From JAHDHW01 sp964551455 (lineage in GTDB: Bacteria > Bacteroidota > Bacteroidia > Chitinophagales > Saprospiraceae), in assembly GCA_964551455.1 (NCBI GenBank), contig CAZKDA010000066.1:1-21748 (forward strand): a stretch of DNA of 21,748 bases. The letters run 5' to 3'. Under the pieces are notes generated by a model. It searched no databases. It saw only the letters and a list, made by a program, of their open reading frames with translations, and was not told the DNA's origin. Below, in pieces: positions 15,060 through 21,748 of this stretch. The position numbers were made by a program, and so were the translations under genes. Each line of letters opens with the position of its first letter. Position 1 is the first letter of the stretch.

Positions 15060-15932
15060 CTATTGCTCGCCTTCTGTTTCGGCAGGCTTGGTTTCTTCAC
15101 CTTCCGTAGTTTCTTCTGTTTCGGTATCATTAGACGCTATCGGCGCCGTGGGATTTGCCGGCACATCGATCTCGTTCAGCGTATTTTGATTTTCATTGTA
15201 AACCAACTTTTTCTCTTTGGCCTGCAACGACCGGATATAATGGATGACCTGCCAACGCTCTTCGTAAGACAGTTTGTCGGCATAACTTCCCATGACATTC
15301 AGCCCGTACATGATCGAATGATAGAAGCGGCCATTGGATGCGTTCACAAAATCGTCAGCCAGGAAGTTCGCAGGAATAGCAGGGTAAACCCCTCCATCGT
15401 CACGAACTAAGTAGCCATTTGCGTCTCCTTTTTCACCATGACAGATTCCACAATAGATATTATAAAGGTTACCACCTCTTTTCAGCCCTGCATCTGTGAT
15501 CGGGAAAGGATTGTCGATGATCTCCTCAGTGGCTTTCGCGCGGTCTTCAACAGTATTTTCATAATAATAAGGTACATTTCCGTTGGCCGGAATGTGGATG
15601 GCCTGCACAGCCCCTTCTCCATTCAGTTGGCTCATAACGGTATTACGCGCCGTAGCCGTCGGAGCATAATGAATCCCTGAGTAGCCACGCGCTATTGTCC
15701 CTGGTACCGGATTGCGAGGCATGGACAGTTCTTTCAGCTTCAACTGGCTATGCTCATCCCAGTTATTCCAGTAATAATAGCTATAAGTATTGGCTTCAAT
15801 AGCTATCGAATGCGCCATGTCGGGCATATACTCACTGCCGGTGCTGTTGCCTTTTGGCTGCTGGCATGCGCTGAAGGAGAGAAGTAGCGCCAATGTAAAA
15901 AATGTCAGTATATGATTTCGTTTATTATTCAT
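15060..15932 (-). CDS. actE: Alternative complex III subunit ActE, monohaem cytochrome c lipoprotein
   Basis: The 290-residue product has a lipoprotein signal: basic start, hydrophobic core and lipobox ending in Ser-Ala-Cys23. One c-type haem site follows, Cys161-Gly-Ile-Cys164-His165. The probable sixth ligand is Met214 in LNVMGSYA, followed by LSYEERWQVIHYIRSLQ, the usual C-terminal helix of cytochrome c. In ACIII, ActE takes electrons from the complex and passes them on, in supercomplexes to the CuA site of the oxidase. The last 35 residues are a Glu/Thr-rich tail without clear structure. I chose the ATG at 15932 because the frame extends only to a TTG at 15956, which would place eight extra residues, with a Glu-Asp pair, before the signal peptide. 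actD is 36 bases upstream. Confidence 0.93.
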   Translation of the reverse strand: MNNKRNHILTFFTLALLLSFSACQQPKGNSTGSEYMPDMAHSIAIEANTYSYYYWNNWDEHSQLKLKELSMPRNPVPGTIARGYSGIHYAPTATARNTVMSQLNGEGAVQAIHIPANGNVPYYYENTVEDRAKATEEIIDNPFPITDAGLKRGGNLYNIYCGICHGEKGDANGYLVRDDGGVYPAIPANFLADDFVNASNGRFYHSIMYGLNVMGSYADKLSYEERWQVIHYIRSLQAKEKKLVYNENQNTLNEIDVPANPTAPIASNDTETEETTEGEETKPAETEGEQ

Positions 15933-15968
15933 GTCAACTAATTTGGTATCTTCCAAAAGTTTTCGGTT

Positions 15969-16496
15969 TTAAATCGTTTTGGTTTCAACATGCGAAGCGC
16001 CAGTGCTTGTAAAGAAACTTTTCAGCCGGTCAATCTCGTCATTTGAATAACCGTTGGTGTTAAAAGCAATACAAAACTTGTCGTCGGTGATTCTGTCGTG
16101 AAGCGTCGGGTTGGTAATTCCGGGAGCCATTCCGCAGATCGTATAAAATGTTACTACCATGCCAATTGAAGCAAAGAGCACCGTCAACTCAAAAGTGATC
16201 GGAATGAACGCCGGAGATGAAAAATAAGGTTTTCCACCAAAAATGATCGGCCAGTCTCTGGTAAATACCCAGGTCATAAACAGAAACGCCGTCATAGTTC
16301 CGATAGCGCCATAAACGAAACCGGCGATATGCAACCTTGATTCAGCTAAGCCCAGCAGCGGATCGAGGCCATGCACCGGAAATGGCGTAAAAACATCCAT
16401 AATGTCCAGGTGTTCCTGATTCGCTTGCTTGACGGCTTTTAACAGATCGGTTTCATCATCGTACAAACCAAATAAAACTTCTTTAGATGCTGTCAT
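15969..16496 (-). CDS. actD: Alternative complex III subunit ActD (DUF3341)
   Basis: The 175-residue product matches DUF3341. It has an N-terminal soluble part beginning with VLFGLYDDETDLLKAVKQ and containing DVFTPFPVHGLDPLLGL. Two membrane helices follow (about residues 57-77 and 99-122) with the loop WPIIFGGKPYFSSPAFIPITFE between them. The C-terminal soluble segment contains HDRITDDKFCIAF. ActD is a redox-free subunit that embraces the ActC part of the complex. The gene follows actC after a 203-base gap filled by a composite repeat, and precedes actE by 36 bases. It lacks any Shine-Dalgarno match worth noting. Confidence 0.93.
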   Translation of the reverse strand: MTASKEVLFGLYDDETDLLKAVKQANQEHLDIMDVFTPFPVHGLDPLLGLAESRLHIAGFVYGAIGTMTAFLFMTWVFTRDWPIIFGGKPYFSSPAFIPITFELTVLFASIGMVVTFYTICGMAPGITNPTLHDRITDDKFCIAFNTNGYSNDEIDRLKSFFTSTGASHVETKTI

Positions 16497-16505
16497 TTTT
16501 ATATT

Positions 16506-16696
16506 ACTAATTTGCTAATTTGCTAATTTGTTAATTTGCTAATTTGAAAAGTTGCTGGTTTTCCCGGCTTCATCGGGGTTTCTAGTTTCTAGTTTCTAAA
16601 CCCCTAACCATTAACCATTAACCTCTAACCTCTAACCTCTAACCTCTAACCCCTTCGCAGCGAAGCGTAGATCCCGATTTCATCGGGAAACCCCTA
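16506..16696. repeat. Composite intergenic repeat, copy 2
   Basis: The module order is the same as at 7631-7789: ctaatttg octamers (16507-16546); gttgctggttttcccg lead-in with a cccgg/tcggg hairpin (16563-16577); tttctag units (16579-16597); and seven-base ctaacca/ctaacct units (16601-16650). Two more palindromes follow: cttcg-cag-cgaag (16653-16665) and cccgat-ttc-atcggg (16673-16687). It fills the whole actC-actD gap. No coding or RNA gene is visible. Confidence 0.82.
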
Positions 16697-16699
16697 ACT

Positions 16700-18109
16700 T
16701 TAATGCGCCTCTGCGTCATCGTGATGATGCTTGTGTTTTGCATTTTCACCGGTATATTGATCGCCTGCAGATTTGAGAATGTGTTTGATCTCGGCGATGG
16801 CAACCACGGGAGCTACCCTTGTAAAGATCAGGTATAGCGTAAAAAATATTCCCAATGTTCCCAGGAAAATTCCTACCTCCACCCAGCTTGGCACATAATA
16901 GCTCCAGCTCGATGGCAAATAATCGCGTGCCAGCGTGGTGGCAATGATCACAAACCTCTCAAACCACATCCCGATATTTACGACTATGGAAAGGAAGAAA
17001 GTCCACCAAATACTGCGGCGTATCCTTCTCGACCAGAAAAGTTGCGGAGTGATCACGTTGCAGGTCATCATGCCGAAATATGCCCACCAGTAAACACCGG
17101 TCGCCCTGTTGTAAAATGCAAATTGTTCGTAAACATAACCAGAATACCAGGCGATGAAAAGCTCCGTCAGGTAAGCGGTTCCGACGATGGTTCCCGTCAC
17201 GAGGATGACTTTGTTCATCGACTCGATGTGATTCACGGTGATGTATTCCTCCAGTTTGAGTACTTTCCGGGTAATAACCATCAGCGTCAGTACCATTGCA
17301 AAACCAGAGAAGATCGCTCCTGCCACAAAGTAGGGCGGGAATATCGTGGTATGCCAGCCCGGAATGACCGAAGTGGCGAAGTCGAAACTTACGATGGTGT
17401 GTACGGAAAGTACAAGCGGCGTGGCGATACCGGCCAAAACCAGCGACAGGGATTCCCATCGCTGCCAGTGTTTTGCGGAACCCGTCCAGCCAAAAGACAG
17501 AAAATTATAAAAGCGCTTTCTCAGGCCTTTAGCTCTATCGCGGATGGTTGCAAAATCAGGCACCAGACCTGTGTACCAGAACAAAACCGAAACGGTGAAA
17601 TAAGTACTGATCGCAAAAACGTCCCAAAGCAACGGCGAGTTGAAATTCACCCACAGAGGGCCTCTCGTGTTGGGGTATGGGAAAATGAAAAACGCCAGCC
17701 ATATCCGTCCCATGTGGATGCCGGGAAACAGCGCGGCACAAATAACGGCGAATATCGTCATCGCCTCAGCAGCGCGATTAACCCCTGTACGCCACTTTTG
17801 CCGGAAAAGCAAAAGGATCGCAGAGATCAGTGTTCCCGCGTGACCGATACCGATCCACCAAACGAAGTTGGTAATATCCCATGACCAGTTGATCGTCCTG
17901 TTCAGATTCCAGGTGCCAATCCCAAACCAGATCGTCCAAAGGATACAAAAAACGCCGAAGGTCAAAAACCCCAATGCGACCATAAAAGCTACCACCCATT
18001 CACCGCTGGGAACCCGCTCGGTAGGAGCGACGATATCCTCTGTGATCTGGTGGTAAGTCTTACTACCTTCTACTAATGGTTTCCGGATTGGAGAAACAAC
18101 AGCACTCAT
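16700..18109 (-). CDS. actC: Alternative complex III subunit ActC (NrfD/PsrC-like quinol-oxidising membrane subunit)
   Basis: The 469-residue protein has about ten membrane helices. It belongs to the NrfD/PsrC family, whose members hold the quinol site next to an Fe-S partner. Characteristic blocks are FVWWIGIGHAGTLISAILLLFRQKWRTGVNRAAEAMTIFA (broad region 85-130), GIHMGRIW, and PLVLSVHTIVSFDFATSVIPGWHTTIFPPYFVAGAIFSG. The His and Asp residues in that last block fit the quinol-side pocket seen in the family. Menaquinol electrons would pass from ActC to the Fe-S clusters of ActB. The last sixteen residues are His-rich (KHKHHHDDAEAH). It follows actB with a 40-base gap. The frame is complete, with an ATG start and no sign of decay. 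Confidence 0.95.
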   Translation of the reverse strand: MSAVVSPIRKPLVEGSKTYHQITEDIVAPTERVPSGEWVVAFMVALGFLTFGVFCILWTIWFGIGTWNLNRTINWSWDITNFVWWIGIGHAGTLISAILLLFRQKWRTGVNRAAEAMTIFAVICAALFPGIHMGRIWLAFFIFPYPNTRGPLWVNFNSPLLWDVFAISTYFTVSVLFWYTGLVPDFATIRDRAKGLRKRFYNFLSFGWTGSAKHWQRWESLSLVLAGIATPLVLSVHTIVSFDFATSVIPGWHTTIFPPYFVAGAIFSGFAMVLTLMVITRKVLKLEEYITVNHIESMNKVILVTGTIVGTAYLTELFIAWYSGYVYEQFAFYNRATGVYWWAYFGMMTCNVITPQLFWSRRIRRSIWWTFFLSIVVNIGMWFERFVIIATTLARDYLPSSWSYYVPSWVEVGIFLGTLGIFFTLYLIFTRVAPVVAIAEIKHILKSAGDQYTGENAKHKHHHDDAEAH

Positions 18110-18149
18110 AAATTATAAAATTATATCGGTTATAAACTTGTTTCAAAAT

Positions 18150-21100
18150 TTAGCTGATCGCTTTGTCGATATCTTCGCTGCGGTTGTTCACCTTCATAGT
18201 GTACGACACGGAAGATTCGGTATTCACTTCTTCTAAAACTCTGTAAATCAATGGATTTTTTAATTCATTTGCCAACTGGCCTTCCTTGTTGTTAGTATCG
18301 CCAAATACGATAGCGCCGGTTGGGCAGGCGGTCTGGCAGGCGGTTTTGACATCGTTGTCATTCAAAACCCGTCCTTCGCGTTTTGCCGTGAGTTTGCCTT
18401 CCTGGATCCGCTGAACGCAGAAGCTGCATTTTTCAATAACACCTCTCGAACGAACGGTGACATCAGGATTCAAAACCATACGCGTGAGGTTGTCCGCTCC
18501 GAAAGGTATTTCTTCTCCATTGAGATCGTATTCGTTGGCCGGGAACAGATCGGCGGTGGTGTAATCCAGCCAGTTGAACCGGCGGACTTTGTAAGGGCAG
18601 TTGTTGGCGCAGTATCTCGTTCCGATACAACGGTTGTAAGCCATCTGGTTTAAGCCTTCTGCGCTGTGGTTGGTCGCAGCCACGGGGCATACGTTTTCAC
18701 AAGGCGCATTATCACAATGCTGGCACATCAGCGGCTGATACACGACATTCGGGCTGGAAACATCTCCATAAAAGTAGCGGTCTATCCGCAACCAGGACAT
18801 TTCGTGATGTCTTGAAACTTCTTTCTTGCCAACCACAGGTACGTTGTTTTCAGCCATACAGGCTACCGAACAAGCGCCGCAGCCGATGCAGGCGTTGAGA
18901 TCGACGAACATTCCCCAGTGATGACCGACAGTATATTTGTCTTCGTGTCCAAAGTACAGGGTCTGCCGATTGAGATGCTGGTACTCTTCGCGCTTGTGGT
19001 GAAGTTCATCCGTCTTTTCTTTTAGCGTTTTCAGGTTGGTATTAAAAATGACAGAACGGTTGGTCAATGACCCCTGATAACCGCTGAGACCAAGCTCTTT
19101 TTCATCGACATTAAAAGGTTTGCCGGTGGAAGGATCGTTGACAATATTGCCGTCTTCGCCACGCGTGGTTACTCCCATGGTGTGATGGTACTGCACACAG
19201 GCAAATTCCTTATCAGTACCTGTAACTTTTATGGAAGTTACATCAGCGTAATATTTTGTATTACCATTAGCGTCAAGCGAAAGCCAGGGATTGACATTGG
19301 TTCCCACTCCTTTTGCACTCAATCCGGCATTGGTACGGCCATATCCCAATCCAACGGAAATGGTACCGGGAGCCTGTCCGAATTGTGCGACTGCCGTAAA
19401 GCTGGCAGCAACACCGTTCACATCCACTTCCACAAATTCCGCTTTTCCTTTTGCTACGTCTTTTCCAATCCCCAAATAGCCCTTGAAATCACTGGAAGCG
19501 CCGTCCCATTCTACCGGCACACTGATATAATTGCCCCAGGTACAGCGGGTGACCGGATCGGGCAACTCCTGAAGCCAGGGGTTGTTGGCGTATTGGCCGG
19601 CGCCGATATTGATCGGCTCGTAAAAGCTGATCTCAATTTCACTGCCCGAAGGTTTGTTGATCTTAGCCGCAGCAGCCTGAACATCGGCGGTGCAGGTGCT
19701 TCCGGTTTCGGAATTTTGCATCGTTTCAAAAATGCCGCCATGCAGGGACGAATCCCAAAATGCCTGGAAAGTGGCATAATCATTTTGTTCGGGGAACATG
19801 TTTTGCTCCCAGCTAGCCTTCAGGTATTCATAATAAGGCTGCTCGGCGGTTTTGTCGAGGGTTTCGCTATCCGCCCAGGTGAGCAATGAAACTTCGGACT
19901 GCCGGGTATTGAACAGCGGAGAGATCGTCGGTTGGATCAGGCTGTAATTTCCGCGCTTCGGCTCGGCATCGCCCCATGATTCCAGGATGTTGTGATTGGG
20001 TGCCTGGTAATTACAGGCAGCAGTGGTTTCACCGGGAACGCTGGAAAGCGAAACCCTCAGCGACACTTTTGAAAAAGCCGCTTTGAAATCTTCTGCATTC
20101 GGCAGATCGTAGGCCGGGTTGGCGCCATCCAGAACGAACACGGCATTGACACTTCCGCGGTTCATTTCGGTAATGAGATTTTGAATGTCCCGGTCGATGC
20201 CCTGGCGTTGCAAAGAAGCTTCGGCGAATTCAATGGTCGCGCCGTAACTTCCCAGCAGGTCGTTCATTTTGTTTACCAAAATCTGCTCACCAACGTTGTT
20301 GGAACCGGAAACGACCAGTGATTTTCCTTTGTTAGCCACCAGTTTTTGTGCAACGGTTTTCAATGCTGCCGCAGCTTTGGGATTGACGGCAGGGGTAGAA
20401 ACTTTGTCGCCGCCGGTCAATCCTGCCACTTCGTTGTAAAGCGCAGCAATAGCAGCGCCTTGCTCGGAAGGTTTTATCAGGATTCGGTTGTCGGCGTTGG
20501 AGCCGGTCATGGTCATGCCGCTTTCCACCTGGATGTGGTGAGACATGGCGGCATTTTCAACATTTTTGATTTTTCGTTTTGAAGCATATTGAGCGGCGTA
20601 CTCGACCGGGGAAATCCAGGTGCCCAAAAAATCAGCGCCAAAGCTCACGATAACGTCTGCTTTGTCAAAATGATAGTTGGGAATGACCCGGTCTCCGAAG
20701 TTAGCTTCGTTGGCTTCGAGTATAGCGGAACAGGAAACCGGGTCATAAACCACGAGTTTCGCGTTTGGATATTTTATTTGAAAATCGGCAATCGCCCTCT
20801 TAGTCGTCGGGCTGAGAATAGTATTTGAAATAATGGCAATATTCGCTCCGGGGCTAAGTTTTGACATGATCTCCTTGTCCAGATCTTCCCATGTCATTTC
20901 ATTGGTTGAGCCGTCATCGGCAACTTTTTTAGGGCCTTTCAAACGATTGACATCGTAGAGATCCAAAACTGAGGCTTGTACCCTGGCGCTGGTTCCTCCT
21001 TTGGTCACTCCCGATAAAGCGTTGCCTTCGATTTTGATGGGACGCCCCTCGCGGGTTTTGACCAGGATGGAGCAATAATCACCGCCTTTTACAAAGCTGG

Positions 21101-21383
21101 AGGCGTAGTAATTGGCAACTCCGGGAACTATGGTATCTGGTTTTACAACATAAGGAATGGCTTTTTTCACAGGAATATCACAGCCTGCGGCAATGGTTGC
21201 AGCGCCAAGTCCAAAACCGAGATATTTCAAAAAATCCCTTCGATTGCTGCTCAAATCCAATGCTGCATTTTCCGACAAGGTATCGATGATGGGAAGTTCT
21301 GTAAATTCCTTATTGGCAGATTCAACCAAAGTCGGGTCATTGTCATTTGCCCCTACCCAGATCTCATTATTTTTATTCTTCAT
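18150..21383 (-). CDS. actB: Alternative complex III subunit ActB, Tat-variant molybdopterin-oxidoreductase-like with four Fe-S clusters
   Basis: The 1077-residue protein is a fusion. Residues about 75-780 resemble a molybdopterin oxidoreductase catalytic subunit without its cofactor. The C-terminal part (about 820-1030) is a ferredoxin-like electron-transfer module. I count fifteen ligand-type cysteines there: 832, 835, 838, 842; 887, 890, 895, 899; 919, 925, 929; 986, 989, 1016, 1020. That is exactly three [4Fe-4S] plus one [3Fe-4S], as established for ACIII. A 47-residue leader precedes the twin-arginine motif (Asn-Arg48-Arg49-Asp-Phe-Leu-Lys). The hydrophobic stretch ends in Ala-Ala-Gly-Cys68, a lipobox, so this is a Tat-exported lipoprotein. 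The long leader is usual for this family (TAT-variant-translocated molybdopterin oxidoreductase). It sits 54 bases downstream of actA. Confidence 0.96.
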   Translation of the reverse strand: MKNKNNEIWVGANDNDPTLVESANKEFTELPIIDTLSENAALDLSSNRRDFLKYLGFGLGAATIAAGCDIPVKKAIPYVVKPDTIVPGVANYYASSFVKGGDYCSILVKTREGRPIKIEGNALSGVTKGGTSARVQASVLDLYDVNRLKGPKKVADDGSTNEMTWEDLDKEIMSKLSPGANIAIISNTILSPTTKRAIADFQIKYPNAKLVVYDPVSCSAILEANEANFGDRVIPNYHFDKADVIVSFGADFLGTWISPVEYAAQYASKRKIKNVENAAMSHHIQVESGMTMTGSNADNRILIKPSEQGAAIAALYNEVAGLTGGDKVSTPAVNPKAAAALKTVAQKLVANKGKSLVVSGSNNVGEQILVNKMNDLLGSYGATIEFAEASLQRQGIDRDIQNLITEMNRGSVNAVFVLDGANPAYDLPNAEDFKAAFSKVSLRVSLSSVPGETTAACNYQAPNHNILESWGDAEPKRGNYSLIQPTISPLFNTRQSEVSLLTWADSETLDKTAEQPYYEYLKASWEQNMFPEQNDYATFQAFWDSSLHGGIFETMQNSETGSTCTADVQAAAAKINKPSGSEIEISFYEPINIGAGQYANNPWLQELPDPVTRCTWGNYISVPVEWDGASSDFKGYLGIGKDVAKGKAEFVEVDVNGVAASFTAVAQFGQAPGTISVGLGYGRTNAGLSAKGVGTNVNPWLSLDANGNTKYYADVTSIKVTGTDKEFACVQYHHTMGVTTRGEDGNIVNDPSTGKPFNVDEKELGLSGYQGSLTNRSVIFNTNLKTLKEKTDELHHKREEYQHLNRQTLYFGHEDKYTVGHHWGMFVDLNACIGCGACSVACMAENNVPVVGKKEVSRHHEMSWLRIDRYFYGDVSSPNVVYQPLMCQHCDNAPCENVCPVAATNHSAEGLNQMAYNRCIGTRYCANNCPYKVRRFNWLDYTTADLFPANEYDLNGEEIPFGADNLTRMVLNPDVTVRSRGVIEKCSFCVQRIQEGKLTAKREGRVLNDNDVKTACQTACPTGAIVFGDTNNKEGQLANELKNPLIYRVLEEVNTESSVSYTMKVNNRSEDIDKAIS

Positions 21384-21437
21384 GTTCTTTTAAATGCTAT
21401 AATATATAATGCGTTTTTCGTTTTTATGGCGAGGTTT

Positions 21438-21748
21438 TCAATAATGGCATTTCTGGCATTCGAGGCCGCCGATCTCTTCTACTGTTACTTTGTCTCTCGT
21501 TCCTTCTTTCAGTTCATTGTGGTAGCGCTCATAAGATTTGTAATATTCATTATCGGAAAATTTCACCTCGGTTTCGCGGTGGCAATTCACGCACCAGCCC
21601 ATAGACAATGGGGCGTACTGTTCTAAAACTTTCATTTTCTCCACCGGGCCGTGGCAGGTCTGGCATTCCACTTTTCCAACACTGACGTGTTGCGAATGAT
21701 TGAAATACACATGGTCGGGAAGGTTGTGAATGCGTTCCCACTCAATCG
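21438..21748 (-). CDS. actA: Alternative complex III subunit ActA, multihaem cytochrome c, C-terminal part
   Basis: The frame runs off the right edge; 103 codons are present, with Ile-Glu-Trp-Glu-Arg-Ile-His-Asn-Leu-Pro-Asp-His-Val leading in, a conserved ActA stretch. Three c-haem sites are visible: CQTCH (bases 21651-21665), CVNCH (21579-21593) and CQKCH (21444-21458), the last almost at the C-terminus. ActA of ACIII is usually a pentahaem protein, so the other two haem sites and the membrane anchor should lie upstream. YFNHSQHV supplies histidines that may act as distal haem ligands. ActA takes electrons from the ActB clusters towards ActE or the oxidase. The start and any promoter for the cluster are outside the window. 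Confidence 0.94.
   Translation of the reverse strand, partial: IEWERIHNLPDHVYFNHSQHVSVGKVECQTCHGPVEKMKVLEQYAPLSMGWCVNCHRETEVKFSDNEYYKSYERYHNELKEGTRDKVTVEEIGGLECQKCHY

Noticed and set aside
16601..16650. CRISPR array or true telomere
   Set aside because: Units are only seven bases with no spacers, so it is not CRISPR. The tract is internal between actC and actD, so it is a minisatellite and not a chromosome end.
17042..17884. 280-codon plus-strand open frame
   Set aside because: It is antisense to actC. The product is rich in Arg, His and Asp without hydrophobic core segments, the usual shadow of a membrane-protein gene.
19182..19889. 235-codon plus-strand open frame
   Set aside because: It is antisense to actB with no start context or family signal; actB is a certain gene over the same bases.
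18150..21383. ActB as an active molybdoenzyme
   Set aside because: ACIII ActB proteins are known to lack the molybdopterin cofactor, and the leader, cysteine count and neighbours here fit ActB exactly.

Overview
The window is typical Bacteroidota chromosome. Evidence: an alternative complex III plus haem-copper oxidase cluster in Bacteroidota order, PorT-like outer-membrane barrels, a promoter box close to the TAnnTTTG consensus, and little Shine-Dalgarno signal. Saprospiria (Saprospiraceae and relatives) is my best guess from the Rpn-type transposase tail and the AT-rich heptad repeats in intergenic gaps. That class-level call is inference.

Layout. (1) 1-431, plus strand: C-terminal end of an Rpn/PD-(D/E)XK-type transposase or nuclease, cut by the window edge. 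(2) 470-3133, minus: a large unrecognised membrane-anchored protein with a C-terminal propeller-like region, divergent from a DUF423 membrane protein (3168-3572, plus). (3) 3735-5175, plus: two outer-membrane beta-barrel genes, each behind an almost identical promoter block at identical distance from its ATG, each followed by a strong hairpin terminator. (4) 5267-21748, minus: a respiratory cluster read right to left: actA (partial), actB, actC, actD, actE, actF, ctaC, ctaD, ctaB, two subunit III genes, subunit IV, a SCO-like gene, a DUF420 gene and a small CPMC protein.

How the genes work together. ActA-F form alternative complex III, which oxidises menaquinol and passes electrons through Fe-S clusters and c haems. 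The aa3-type oxidase (subunits I-IV) reduces O2, and CtaB makes the haem o precursor of haem a. The last three genes look like oxidase assembly factors. An ACIII-oxidase supercomplex has been described structurally in Flavobacterium, so joint transcription makes sense.

Most notable points. The SCO-like assembly protein contains no cysteine at all: both copper-binding positions of CxxxC are threonine. The small exported protein ending the same cluster carries a CPMCKM motif. Several intergenic gaps in the cluster hold a composite repeat with the same module order (AT-rich octamers, CCCGA/TCGGG hairpin, tttctagt, telomere-like CTAACC heptads). One copy reaches into the longest ctaB frame and argues for a later start. 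I see no evidence of a phage, CRISPR array, defence system or RNA gene.
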